From CAZTNW01 sp964614945 (GTDB lineage: Bacteria; Caldisericota; JANLFM01), in assembly GCA_964614945.1 (NCBI GenBank), contig CAZTNW010000002.1, forward strand, positions 310,001 to 374,000: DNA of 64,000 nt. Direction: 5' to 3'. The notes beneath the pieces are model-generated. The model was not told the origin of the DNA and did not search any database. It saw only the letters and a list, made by a program, of their open reading frames with translations. Every line of letters begins with the position of its first letter. Positions within the stretch are counted from its first letter, which is position 1. The position numbers were made by a program, and so were the translations under genes. Below, in pieces: positions 34,100-43,671 of this stretch.

Positions 34100-34913
34100 T
34101 TTTCCTTTTGCGCAAGAGGATCCGAACACCGACAAGGAGGAAAGCGCAGATGATGATCAATATAGCGGCAACAGGGATGGCTTGATTTAGGCCATAAGTT
34201 TGAAATCTCTCATAGACCAGAATAGGCGCTATCATCGGATGATAGGTGAGAATTACGACGGCGCCGAACTCGCTCATGCCACGAGCCCACATCATCAAAT
34301 TTCCGGCTAAAATGCTCTGCCAGGCAAGCGGAAACGTAACTCTTAAAAAGGTTTGCCAGGGAGAGGCTCCCAGGGTACGAGCCGCCTTTTCCAGCCGCAC
34401 ATCCACCTTCCTGAAGCCCTCCTTGGCAGAATTGATGAGAAAAGGCACGCTTACAAAAAGCATGGCAATCACGATGCCGGCCAGGGAGTCAACAAACTGC
34501 AGGCCCACGGAGTTGAACCATTTTCCGATTAGAAAATTACGTCCGAAAACGAATAGGAGAGCGATGCCAGCAGCGGAATGTGGTATGACAATGGGTAAAT
34601 CAATCAGGCCCTCAATGACGCGCTTAAGCGGGAAATCATACCTGGCAAGAATGTAAGCGAGGGGTACTCCCAATATGAAACCGACAACGGTGGCGATCAA
34701 AGCAGAATAGAGCGTGAGCAAAATTGACTTCATGGTAGTGGCATCGAAAAACGACTGCCAGAGAGCCTCTTTGTCGGAGAGAAAGACCATCTTAATGATG
34801 GGAACCAGGATGAACAGGAGTATGAGGATGGCAAGGATGGTAAAAACCACCGCCAAGCGGTAGCGAGAAAGATAGCTCCCACCGGCACGGACAACTTTTC
34901 TGGTGATTCCCAA
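34089..34913 (-). CDS. Tungstate/molybdate ABC transporter permease (WtpB/ModB-like)
   Basis: 274 residues with about six membrane helices and the coupling loop KAARTLGASPWQTFLRV. GMSEFGAVVILTYHP is the ModB/WtpB block. It is transcribed after the binding protein and before the ATPase, with an 8-base gap and an 11-base overlap respectively. Confidence 0.9.
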   Translation of the reverse strand: MGITRKVVRAGGSYLSRYRLAVVFTILAILILLFILVPIIKMVFLSDKEALWQSFFDATTMKSILLTLYSALIATVVGFILGVPLAYILARYDFPLKRVIEGLIDLPIVIPHSAAGIALLFVFGRNFLIGKWFNSVGLQFVDSLAGIVIAMLFVSVPFLINSAKEGFRKVDVRLEKAARTLGASPWQTFLRVTFPLAWQSILAGNLMMWARGMSEFGAVVILTYHPMIAPILVYERFQTYGLNQAIPVAAILIIICAFLLVGVRILLRKRKNDD

Positions 34914-34921
34914 TATTCCTC

Positions 34922-36049
34922 CTAAGGGAACAGTAGCTTCAGTTCATCAGGTAATGCGCCAGCATTATCACACTCTGGCGGGGTCAAGGGGGGGTGGTGA
35001 TTTTCGTTGAAAATCCGTTGGCCGTCAGGCCCGAGGACAAACTGAATGAACCTGGCAGCCTCTTTCTGGTGCCTGGAATTATTGGCTATCGTCATCCCGT
35101 AAGCAATGGGCAATCCTTCAAACTCCGGAGTGACCGATTTGAAGCGACGGAAGTCTATCTTGACCCTGACCTTGCGGTAAATCTCGGCGAAGTTCTTATC
35201 ACCGAGATTTATTTCCGGAGGCAATTCGAGGGAACTCAGGTTTTGTTGGTCGACGACGCTCTTGTACTCAAAGGTATAGTCAATATCGTTCGATTGCAGG
35301 AGGGCAATGAGCTGCATACTGGCGCCGCGCAGGTACATCCGCTTTCCCGAAGGCTCTAACAATTCTGGCACAGTGATAAGGGAGATACCGTTTTCCTCGT
35401 GCGCAACTATCGGGACCGTGAAATATCGCCCCACCGCATTCAACATGATGCTGTTGTCACCGTAATATAGCTCGGCGAGCCTGGCCACCATCAGAGTGCG
35501 GTAGCCTACAGCATCCATGCGTGGGTCAGCCAGCCCGATTCTAACCTCCGGGCGGGAGATTATCCGGTACCAGTTATCAGCGTTCAATTCGGCGGCATAC
35601 TTGCTGTTCGGAGTGTAAGCGAGCACCAGTTGATTCGTGGCGGGCTCTATGCACCAGTCTGCATAAGGTTTCCCATCGGGCATCATGCTCTGATACATCA
35701 ACAGAGGAATGAGAGAATAGTCGGCGACAGCAACCACATCAATTTCTTCACCCAACTCAGTAACGTGCCTGATCACCTGTATGCTGCCATGTGCCTGGAT
35801 CTCGACGTCAATGTCCGGATTGGCTTCCTCGAACTCGCTTTCGATTTGGGCGAAAGGAACCATGAGGCTACCCGCTTCGAAAACTACTAATTTTGTTGGT
35901 GAGGTTGGTATTGGGGTGTGACAGGCCGAAACAAGACTACACCCCAATACCGCTATGCCAGCGGCGAGGATAAAGCGCACGGTATTGATGCTTAGTGAGA
36001 ACTTAATGATCAAACGTGGCGGACGATTTGAGAGCCATTTGACCGACAT
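34922..36049 (-). CDS. WtpA-type tungstate/molybdate-binding lipoprotein
   Basis: 375 residues. It has a signal sequence with Cys in LVSACHTP, VFEAGSLMVPF as the first oxyanion loop, and the WtpA-type YTFEYKSVVDQQNL/LELPPEINLG block. This points to the archaeal-type WtpA rather than bacterial ModA, a family with high affinity for tungstate. The start follows gaggg by 6 bases. It is second in the operon, after the repeat lipoprotein. Confidence 0.9.
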   Translation of the reverse strand: MSVKWLSNRPPRLIIKFSLSINTVRFILAAGIAVLGCSLVSACHTPIPTSPTKLVVFEAGSLMVPFAQIESEFEEANPDIDVEIQAHGSIQVIRHVTELGEEIDVVAVADYSLIPLLMYQSMMPDGKPYADWCIEPATNQLVLAYTPNSKYAAELNADNWYRIISRPEVRIGLADPRMDAVGYRTLMVARLAELYYGDNSIMLNAVGRYFTVPIVAHEENGISLITVPELLEPSGKRMYLRGASMQLIALLQSNDIDYTFEYKSVVDQQNLSSLELPPEINLGDKNFAEIYRKVRVKIDFRRFKSVTPEFEGLPIAYGMTIANNSRHQKEAARFIQFVLGPDGQRIFNENHHPPLTPPECDNAGALPDELKLLFP

Positions 36050-36075
36050 TGGCTACCCTCATTTAACCTATATCG

Positions 36076-37566
36076 TTATGGGGTGGCGAGAATTTCTATC
36101 TTCTCTATCTGCTTGACGAAGTTCGAGCCGTCGGTTACCTGGTTTTGACAGGTCATGATAGCTAACTGTAGCGGACCTGTACTATCATCGAGGGCATCGC
36201 CGTTCGCTTCGTAAGCTAAAAAGACTACTAACTTCGTTTCCGGGTCCACGGCGTTGCCAGAGGTATCGTAGGTAGTGAAGGCGCCCTCTGTTATCTGATC
36301 GTAAGTCAAGGTCTTGGTATAGCCGTCCTTGGCAGTGAACTTAACGCTGCCGCCGGCGGGTATACCGCCCAAAGTGCTGAGAAGTTCAGTAAGCGCCACG
36401 CCCTTATAAGGCATAGGACCTGTTATGACACCGGCTTTATTCTTAGTTCCGCTATAGCCGGTTATCGGAATCAATGCCTTTAATTCCGCCAGAGTATAAG
36501 TCCTGGTCTGGCTTTCCTTGCTCACTGTTAAAACGACCGGACCGGCTGGAGTCGCTGTTTCTGCAGAAAATACCAATTTTATAGTGGCTATCTGGCCGAC
36601 CATCTGCCCTTTTTCCAGCGTGCTGCCGACCAACCTTAAGGGCCAATTTTTCTCAGGCAGAGGATTGCCATCGAGTTTGTAGGCGACTATCAAAGCATCA
36701 TTTCTTTTGACTTCGGCTGAGGTGAGCTTCAGGGTGGAACCATCAGAAGCGATGATCTGGACTTCGTAGCCTGCGTCGGCGATAGCATCGCTGAAGGCAT
36801 CGCCCTTATGGGTGTCTTTCGGGTCGTCAACGCGGCCGACAAGATACCACAGGGGAATTCCTTCCCACACACGATTCTTGTCATCGGTCCACTTGATCCC
36901 GTGGCAGCCGATAGCCGAACCCGATTCGAAAGTCGCCTGGTCCATATTCTCGGTGATGGCGCCCTCAAGCTTCAAGTTCCAGGGTTTTTGGACGGGGATG
37001 ACTTCAATTTTCTGTGCCCATTTCACCCACCAGTGCCCCTCTGTAACCTGGTTATTGGAGGTCATAATCCCCAATCGTAAAGGTCCGATATTTTCGCCTA
37101 TCGGTTTGCCGTCCTCTTCATAAGCGAGGAAAATCACCGGCTTATTGGATGCGGTGACCTCTTTGCCGGTGCTGCTATCGATAATCGTGAAATTACCCTC
37201 GGTAATTTGCTTGTACGATAGCGTCATGGCATAGCCATCTTTGGCAGAGACCCTGACAGCATTGTTCTCAGTGATGCCGCCTACCGCTTGCAGGAGTTCG
37301 CTGAGGGCCACGCCCTTATACTCAAATGGCCCGGAAATATTACCTGTGCTCGACATTTGACCCGCCCAACCGGTGATGGGCGGCAAGGCTTTGAGCGCTG
37401 ACATGGTATAAGTAACGGTCTGATTATCTTTAGTAACTGTAAGTAAAACTGTGTTATCTGCAGTAGTGAGACTTTCAGATTTACAGCCTGCGGCACCGGT
37501 AATCATAACCCCCAGCAAAAGCAAGCTGGCAAAAATATATAGAGCTTTTGTAAGCCGATTCTTCAT
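36076..37566 (-). CDS. Lipoprotein with three tandem molybdopterin-oxidoreductase-like domains
   Basis: 496 residues. After a lipobox (TGAAGC) there are three repeats of about 150 residues. The first and third are close copies (PITGWAGQM/PITGYSGTK, YKGVALSELL/YKGVALTELL, DGYAMTLSYKQITEG/DGYTKTLTYDQITEG). The middle one has IGCHGIKWTD and GIPLWYLV. The pattern resembles the sulfite-oxidase-type molybdopterin-binding fold. Only the middle repeat carries a Cys at the place where these enzymes ligate the metal. It precedes the WtpA-type gene on the same strand. Role unknown; external Mo/W cofactor handling is an inference. aaggag is 8 bases before ATG 37566. Confidence 0.7.
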   Translation of the reverse strand: MKNRLTKALYIFASLLLLGVMITGAAGCKSESLTTADNTVLLTVTKDNQTVTYTMSALKALPPITGWAGQMSSTGNISGPFEYKGVALSELLQAVGGITENNAVRVSAKDGYAMTLSYKQITEGNFTIIDSSTGKEVTASNKPVIFLAYEEDGKPIGENIGPLRLGIMTSNNQVTEGHWWVKWAQKIEVIPVQKPWNLKLEGAITENMDQATFESGSAIGCHGIKWTDDKNRVWEGIPLWYLVGRVDDPKDTHKGDAFSDAIADAGYEVQIIASDGSTLKLTSAEVKRNDALIVAYKLDGNPLPEKNWPLRLVGSTLEKGQMVGQIATIKLVFSAETATPAGPVVLTVSKESQTRTYTLAELKALIPITGYSGTKNKAGVITGPMPYKGVALTELLSTLGGIPAGGSVKFTAKDGYTKTLTYDQITEGAFTTYDTSGNAVDPETKLVVFLAYEANGDALDDSTGPLQLAIMTCQNQVTDGSNFVKQIEKIEILATP

Positions 37567-37575
37567 GGTCCTCAC

Positions 37576-38170
37576 TCCTTGGTTGTTAAATACTTACGAC
37601 ATCAGTACCAGACTCGAAGGATTTAGTGTAACTCGCACGCCGAGACGAGCTACATAAATTATCATTGACCCGAAAGACACTCAGGAGCTGTCCACACAAC
37701 CCATTTTCACTCTCCTTTCTAAGCACGAGAGGCGGAGGTGTTTCCACCTGCACCCTTGGACTTATCCAGTCCGACGGCCGCGGGCCTTGGCCAAGCGGCT
37801 TTAGGGCCGCGCAGCTCGAAGAGCTTCCTTTATTCTACTTGAGGTTATCCACCATTATCTTCGCCAGAGACCTATTTGCGGCGTGCCCTACCGGGTTAGG
37901 TCCCGGAGGACGGGCAAACTGCCTGACTGCAGGAAGATCTTTCTCCGGTTGAGTGTTGTCACCACCCTCCTCTGTTCGATCTGCTTGGATACATGTTCGT
38001 TATTTGGTTGTTTAGTTCCGCTTTACCTGTGCTGATGCAAGTATAGCAGAACTACTTTTCGATCAATCCTCTCAAGCATAACTGGTGACAACAGAGAGTC
38101 GGGGGGGGAGGCTTTATTGACAAAATGGCCATGATCCCGGAAACTCGAAGGTGTCCGAGGTCCAACAAAG
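37576..38170 (-). other. Non-coding, hairpin-rich region; possible TnpB-type relic with guide-RNA-like tail, or structured leader
   Basis: No intact gene. On the minus strand a frame without start (about 38000-37828) reads GDNTQPEKDLPAVRQFARPP then ANRSLAKIMVDNLK and stop. It is followed by a GC-rich stretch with hairpins at ggactggataagtcc and AGGTG-gaaa-CACCT (about 37825-37725). A short GC-poor tail leads to the lipoprotein gene. The C-terminal tail plus structured 3' RNA is the arrangement of IS605-type TnpB elements, but a cofactor-sensing leader for the tungstate operon is an alternative. Neither is established. Confidence 0.3.
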
Positions 38171-38962
38171 ATGAAAAATCAAAATAAGAAAAGCCTGACC
38201 AGGCAGGAAAAAGTGAGGGTTGATTCGCGGCCATTATACCTCCTTGCCGAAGAGCGGCTTTTGAAACTGATCGAAGAAGGACGGTTTAAAGCCGGAGAGA
38301 GACTGCCGTCCGAGCCTGTTCTGGCACATGACCTAGGTATTTCACGCTCCACCTTGCGGGAGGCGTTGAGAGTTTTCGAAGAAGAAGGGATCATCTCGAG
38401 GCGACCGGGTGTCGGGACCTTCATCCTCGATCATCCTCCTGTCATCAAGTCAGGACTGGAGAGGCTGGAAAGCCTGGACAGTCTGGCCCGCAAAGCCGGA
38501 CTGGAAGCTGGGACGGAGGAGTTGGTCTTCGGTGCGGAAAAAGCTGACGATGTGCTTGCGGACAAGCTCCAGGTTGCTGTGGGGGAAGACCTTGTCTCCG
38601 TCTCCCGGATAAAAACTACGGCCGAGCGTCCCATTGCCTATATGTACGATCTTGTTCGCGAAAAAGTCGTCTCTCTTGAGGAGATGAGGCAAGATTTCCG
38701 GGGGTCAGTGCTCGACACGTTTTTATCGAAGAAACTCCCTGTGATTTATGCCCGCTCGAATATCACCCCGGCCCGCGCTTCTCGTTTCCTCGCCCGAAAA
38801 TTGAGAATCCCCTTCAAAACCCCTGTTCTCCTCCTCGAGGAAACTCTCTATTTAAAAAGCGGAGAGATCGTGAGCTATTCTCTCAATTACTTCGTGCGCG
38901 AGTTCTTTAAATTTCACGTCATTCGTCGATTGCCTTCTTCTTTTTCCAATCGGGAAGATTAA
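38171..38962 (+). CDS. GntR-family transcriptional regulator (UTRA type)
   Basis: 263 residues. The N-terminal winged helix (LPSEPVLAHDLGISRSTL) is followed by a UTRA-like ligand-binding domain (DDVLADKLQVAVGEDL, RPIAYMYDLVR). It probably responds to a small metabolite. The carbamate kinase gene follows on the same strand after a gap holding a short frame; the gene is divergent from the tungstate operon. Confidence 0.88.
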   Translation: MKNQNKKSLTRQEKVRVDSRPLYLLAEERLLKLIEEGRFKAGERLPSEPVLAHDLGISRSTLREALRVFEEEGIISRRPGVGTFILDHPPVIKSGLERLESLDSLARKAGLEAGTEELVFGAEKADDVLADKLQVAVGEDLVSVSRIKTTAERPIAYMYDLVREKVVSLEEMRQDFRGSVLDTFLSKKLPVIYARSNITPARASRFLARKLRIPFKTPVLLLEETLYLKSGEIVSYSLNYFVREFFKFHVIRRLPSSFSNRED

Positions 38963-39038
38963 GCTACGCTCCGATGTAGCCAGCCCACATGCATTGCCTT
39001 CCCTGCGATCCGGCTTGAGGCTACAGAGGAGGTCATAG

Positions 39039-39143
39039 ATGGTGGACAGGCCCATTTTTCCTCCAGAAACGGGCATGAAGCCCTATTTCGATCTGCCCCG
39101 CGATGAAGGAAAGCTTACTGATCAATTCTCCTGCAGGCGTTGA
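39039..39143 (+). other. Short frame with good ribosome site, possibly a gene remnant
   Basis: A 34-codon frame starts 5 bases after gaggaggtc (MVDRPIFPPETGMKPYFDLP...) and stops at 39143. An overlapping frame from 39103 continues with GVDITLADPVEYDLIMV in phase with carbamate kinase. The two could be halves of one broken small gene. I do not recognise a family. The rest of the 305-base gap holds nothing else I can name. Confidence 0.3.
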
Positions 39144-39267
39144 TATCACCCTTGCTGATCCTGTAGAGTATGATCTTATTATGGTTTTGACCATGGGCCA
39201 TACGGGAGAAATTAGGACGCAGTCACACGCGAGCGAGAAAGAGAGGTCTTCAGGAGAACAGAAGAAT

Positions 39268-40209
39268 ATGAGGAAAGTCTCAGTTGTTGCAATTGGTGGA
39301 AATTCGCTGATTAAGGATGAGCAGCATCAATCGGTTCAGTATCAATATCGGGCCGCGAAGGAAACCTGTTACCACATAGCCGAGATGATCGAAGCAGGAT
39401 GGGATGTTGTCGTAACTCACGGAAACGGACCTCAGGTAGGCTTCGCGCTGTTGCGCTCGGAGCTTGCCTCTCACGTACTTCCCCCTGTGCCTCTCGATAG
39501 CTGCGGGGCCGACACACAGGGTGCAATCGGCTATGCCCTGCAGCAGAATCTGCAGAATATCTTTCGTGAACGGAAGATCTCGAAAATGGCGACCACGGTC
39601 GTCACCCAGTGCGTGGTTGATCGCGAAGACCCGGCCTTCAAGCATCCCACAAAGCCGATCGGGCCTTTTTATAGCGAGGAAAAAGCCAGACACTACCAGG
39701 AGAAGGAGGGCTGGTCGATTGTAGAGGATGCTGGAAGGGGCTGGCGCCGGGTCGTAGCTTCACCGATACCGAAGGAAGTCGTGGAATGGGAGGCGATCAA
39801 GGCGCTGGTGGACGCCGATTTCGTTGTGATTGCTGTAGGGGGGGGAGGGATACCCGTCATTCGCAACGCAAATGGCGACCTGGAGGGCGCTGCCGCCGTC
39901 ATAGATAAGGATTTCGGCTCCTCCCTGCTGGCTCGCCAGATTAATGCCGACCTCTTTCTTATATCCACGGCGGTCGAAAAAGCTTGCATAAGTTATCGCA
40001 GGCCTGATCAGCGGCCACTGGATCGTATTTCGGTCGCCGAGGCGAAGCGATATATCGAGGGAGGGCATTTTGCCGCCGGTAGCATGTTGCCTAAAATCAA
40101 AGCCTGCATCGCCTTTCTGGAGTCCGGAGGTAAAGAAGCGATTATCACAAACCCCGAGAATATAGCGCGGGCCCTTGCAGGGGAGACAGGGACCCATATT
40201 CTTCCCTGA
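39268..40209 (+). CDS. arcC: Carbamate kinase
   Basis: 313 residues: VVAIGGNSLI at the N-terminus, VVTHGNGPQVG, DSCGADTQGAIGY and AVGGGGIPV are the carbamate kinase blocks. It makes ATP from carbamoyl phosphate in fermentative breakdown of arginine, citrulline, agmatine or allantoin-type compounds. The ATG at 39268 has aggag upstream; a longer frame adds 55 non-family residues. No carbamoyltransferase is in the window. Confidence 0.93.
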   Translation: MRKVSVVAIGGNSLIKDEQHQSVQYQYRAAKETCYHIAEMIEAGWDVVVTHGNGPQVGFALLRSELASHVLPPVPLDSCGADTQGAIGYALQQNLQNIFRERKISKMATTVVTQCVVDREDPAFKHPTKPIGPFYSEEKARHYQEKEGWSIVEDAGRGWRRVVASPIPKEVVEWEAIKALVDADFVVIAVGGGGIPVIRNANGDLEGAAAVIDKDFGSSLLARQINADLFLISTAVEKACISYRRPDQRPLDRISVAEAKRYIEGGHFAAGSMLPKIKACIAFLESGGKEAIITNPENIARALAGETGTHILP

Positions 40210-40299
40210 CCTTTCTCAGTAGGTGGAATTAGAGAGGAGGGTGTCGATTCCTTCCTGTCACAACAAAGCTCCTGCAAGGCCGATGGCATGGACGTTGAC

Positions 40300-41332
40300 T
40301 TAAGCCTCCAATGGTTGAAATTTGGCCCTCCGGTAGGGCTCGGGCCAGGGAAGGTCTTCCCTGAGCTCGTAAGCAGCATAGAGCGGCCAGTGCGGGTTAC
40401 GCAGGGTCCGCGCTCCCCTCTTTCAGGATACTCTCGGCCTGTGCTGCTCCGGTGATCAAACCCACAGCCGCTGTCGGTAACCCTGATTTCTCCCTCACGG
40501 CGCGAGCGAAAGGAACCTGATATCCCGGGAAACTTGCAGGAATTCCCCCGGGGATTGCACCGCCGGACGAACAGTCCACAAGATCCACTCCCTCTTCCTT
40601 GAGAGCCAGGGCGAGCATCAGAGTGTCGTGCAGGGTCAAGCCACCCTCCACCCAATCCGTACAAGATAGGCGAACGAAAAGAGGCCTCTCTCGAGGCCAG
40701 ACCGAGCGCACTCCCCGGGTGACCTGGAGCAGCAAACGGCCCCTTTTCGCTGGACTTCCACCGTATTCATCCTCCCTCAGGTTCGTAAGGGGAGAAAGGA
40801 ATTGGTGGAGGAGATAACCGTGGGCGGAGTGTATTTCCAGCACATCAAAGCCGGCCTCCGCCGCTCGTCGTGCCGCCCGGAGAAACGCCTGTTGGACTTT
40901 GGCCAGCTCTTCGATGTCCATCTCCTCAGGGACCGCCCATCCCTCATCGAAGGGTAGGGAGCTCGGCGCGATAAGAGGGGCAGGCCCATTCCCCTTCTCC
41001 TCGCTCCATGCTTTGCGGCCGGCGTGTCCGATCTGTATTCCAACTTTCGCTCCCTGCTGCTTCAGAAAACGAAGCAAACGGGAAAGCGGATCTATCTGGC
41101 TGTCATTCCAGAGACCGAGATCCCTCCGGGTCAGGCGACCTCTTTCCTCCACGGCTGTTACTTCCAGCACGATCAGGCCGACGCCCCCGACAGCCCTGGC
41201 GCCGTAATGAACGAGATGCCAATCGGTGGGAGAGCCGTCATCATTAGCCATGTACTGGGCCATCGGTGGCATCATCACTCGATTTTTCAGCCAGATTCCT
41301 CCGAGTTTCAGCGGTGAGAAAAGGATAGACAT
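40300..41332 (-). pseudogene. Old Yellow Enzyme family NADH:flavin oxidoreductase, broken near its C-terminus
   Basis: Starts MSILFSPLKLGGIWLKNRV and shows the OYE/YqjM blocks MPPMAQYMA, IQIGHAGRKAW and EIHSAHGYLLHQFLSP. The frame stops early at 40397 after ILKEGSADPA. Another frame then gives LRNPHWPLYAAYELRE down to a stop at 40300-40302. Relative to the family, a stretch equal to about eight residues around the FMN-phosphate LGRE motif is missing at about 40405, with a frameshift. Either a small deletion inactivated the gene or bases were lost in assembly. Confidence 0.75.
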
Positions 41333-41463
41333 GGCAGACCTCCTCTTATCTCTCTGCTTTTTGCGCTCTCTATTGTAAGATTGATTGTGATCCTGCGTCG
41401 AGGGATAAAAGCAATGATGTCGACAATCAGGAAAACGCATAGCCTTTGCCTGGAGGAATTCAA

Positions 41464-42285
41464 ATGAAGAAAGGCCGCATAGCTTTTGTCCTTTCCGGTG
41501 GAGGCAATTATGGAGCTCTGCAGGCCGGGGCTCTTTACTCTCTGCTGGAAAGGAATATTTACCCGGATTTGCTTGTGGGGACATCTGCTGGCGCTTTAAA
41601 TGCTGTTTTTTTGGCTATTGAGCCCTCCTTAACACAAGTCCAGCGCCTTGCGGAGATATGGAGCTCGGTAAAGCCTGAGGAAGTGGGGGTGGCGAATTCT
41701 CTCGTACTGCTCAGGCAGATGTTGAGGCGAAAACCCTCCATGTTCGACTCCAAATATCTTACTGGCTTCATTCGAGCCAGGCTACCCGGGGGAGTTGTTT
41801 CGTTTAAAGACCTGAAAATGCCGACATATACTGTAGCTGTGCGGCTTAAGGACGGCTCACTGCGTGTTTTTGGCGATGATCCCCGGGATCAGCTAATTGA
41901 TGGAATGATGAGCAGCTCAGCCATTCCGCCTTATTACCCACCCTGGCCCTGCGAGAGAGAACTCTACCTGGACGGAGGAGCACGCAGTAATCTCCCGTTG
42001 CTGGTGGCCGTGGAGCGGGGGGCGAGCGAGATCTATGCTCTGGATGTTCAAGACAAGGTAGGAGGCCAAACTGAGAGTATGGACATGATGAGCCTTGTCT
42101 GGCGGACTGTATCGTTCATGCTCTCCCAACAGACCGAAATGGAACTGAGGGAAGCGAGGAGGCTCGGAGTAGCCATCCATTACGTTCCTCTGTCTGCGGC
42201 CGGTGTATCTTTCTGGGATTTCCAGAAGGCGGAGAAGCTCATCACCCTGGGCAAAGAGCAGGTTCTTGCCGCCCTGTCGATCTGA
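41464..42285 (+). CDS. Patatin-like phospholipase
   Basis: 273 residues. The oxyanion loop is SGGGNYGALQAG, the nucleophile Ser41 is in GTSAG, and the dyad Asp170 is in LDGGARSN. It is probably a cytosolic or membrane-associated lipid acyl hydrolase. tggagg lies before ATG 41464. It is divergent from the OYE pseudogene. Confidence 0.9.
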   Translation: MKKGRIAFVLSGGGNYGALQAGALYSLLERNIYPDLLVGTSAGALNAVFLAIEPSLTQVQRLAEIWSSVKPEEVGVANSLVLLRQMLRRKPSMFDSKYLTGFIRARLPGGVVSFKDLKMPTYTVAVRLKDGSLRVFGDDPRDQLIDGMMSSSAIPPYYPPWPCERELYLDGGARSNLPLLVAVERGASEIYALDVQDKVGGQTESMDMMSLVWRTVSFMLSQQTEMELREARRLGVAIHYVPLSAAGVSFWDFQKAEKLITLGKEQVLAALSI

Positions 42286-42381
42286 ATAGATTTAGAGGCG
42301 CCCGTTGGACGCTTCTGACGAATTCGGTTCGCATTTCCGGGAATTAATTGAGCGTGCTATCCTAAAACAGCGGAGGAAATC

Positions 42382-43671
42382 ATGAAGGTCTCACTCTCTT
42401 ATGGAGATGGGAAAATATGTCTTCAGGTTCCGGACGAGAATTTCGGCGGACTCGTATCCCCGCGAGAGAATAGAGCGGAGGGCGAGAGAGAAGATCCTCT
42501 GGTAGTAGCGATGAGGAATCCAGAGGGCGGATTTCTCACTGAGCTTGCACGAGGTAAAAAAGTCTGCTTCCTCTGGGAAGATTTCACTCGCAGCGAACCG
42601 CACGAAGCCTTTCTTGATGCTATGTTTCCGTCTCTTTTAGACGCGAGTGCGATCTCCCTGATCCTCGCTACTGGTTCCCACGACCCCAAGGAGAGGGGAA
42701 ACCGCGACCTTCTCGAGCTCGCATGCGGGAAAGCCAGGAAATATGGCCTGGCTCACTTTGAAGCGCTCGTTCATGATTGCCATAATCATCCCATGATGGA
42801 AGCAGGCACGACCTCCTTCGGCACACCGGTGAAATTCAACCTTGCCGCCGAAGAGTGCGATCTCTTTGTGGTGGCCTCGGAGATGAAATTTCATTACTTT
42901 GCCGGCTATTCCAACGCGGTGAAGGATTTTGTTCCCGGGATCTCGAGTTTCGAAACGATCGAACATAATCACGCCCTGGCCTTAGACCCGCTCTCCACCT
43001 TTGGTCGGCACCCCTATCATCCCGATCCGTCCAGGCGAGAGCAGCCTCTGGCCGAGGATATGGTGGAGGGAATGCAGCTCATTCGCCAGGGGCGTCCTGC
43101 CTTCACCCTGGCCTGTATCTCCGATGGTAGGCAAGCTCTCTGGGCAAGGGCAGGAATACTGGATAGGGTTGTGGCCCTCGGTATTGAGGAGGTGGACCGG
43201 ACATCCCTTGCTCATGTCGAGCCGAGTCGTTTCATTGTGGTTTCGGCCGGCGGTTTTCCGGCCGATGAGTCCATCTATAACGCCCAGCGCGCCCTGGAAA
43301 ATACGAAGCAAGCTGTCCTTCCCGGGGGAGAGATCCTCTTTTTGGCGGAGTGTCGAAACGGGATCGCTTCATCGTCGGGAGCTAAAGAGCATTTTTACGA
43401 CATCCTCTCCTTGCCTCCGGAGGAAGCCCTGAGGAGAGTGCGGGAGAGATATGTCCTTTACAGTCATAAGGCCTACAAATGCGCCCAGTTACTGCAGGAA
43501 GTGCAGAAAGTGTGGATTTACTCTTCCCTCCCCGACGAAATCTGGACTGATATTCACTTCAGCCCTGCCTTCTCCCCACAGGAAGTAATCGATGCCTGGC
43601 TAAAAGAGGAAGTTGGTTGTCGCGTTCTCTTTTTCGACAAAAGCTATAAACTGGCCGTCTTCCCGCAATGA
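42382..43671 (+). CDS. LarA-family (DUF2088) protein, lactate racemase-like
   Basis: 429 residues. It has ATGSHDP (LarA first His block), HDCHNHP, and MKFHYFAGYSNAVKDFVPG, corresponding to the Lys/His block that binds the nickel-pincer cofactor in LarA. Several LarA relatives act on other 2-hydroxyacids, so the substrate is open. No larB, larC or larE is in the window. The stop overlaps the sigma factor start by 4 bases. Confidence 0.8.
   Translation: MKVSLSYGDGKICLQVPDENFGGLVSPRENRAEGEREDPLVVAMRNPEGGFLTELARGKKVCFLWEDFTRSEPHEAFLDAMFPSLLDASAISLILATGSHDPKERGNRDLLELACGKARKYGLAHFEALVHDCHNHPMMEAGTTSFGTPVKFNLAAEECDLFVVASEMKFHYFAGYSNAVKDFVPGISSFETIEHNHALALDPLSTFGRHPYHPDPSRREQPLAEDMVEGMQLIRQGRPAFTLACISDGRQALWARAGILDRVVALGIEEVDRTSLAHVEPSRFIVVSAGGFPADESIYNAQRALENTKQAVLPGGEILFLAECRNGIASSSGAKEHFYDILSLPPEEALRRVRERYVLYSHKAYKCAQLLQEVQKVWIYSSLPDEIWTDIHFSPAFSPQEVIDAWLKEEVGCRVLFFDKSYKLAVFPQ

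Noticed and set aside
36808..37123. Overlapping plus-strand frames opposite the repeat lipoprotein
   Set aside because: Arise from the repeated codons of the sense gene and have no supporting signals.
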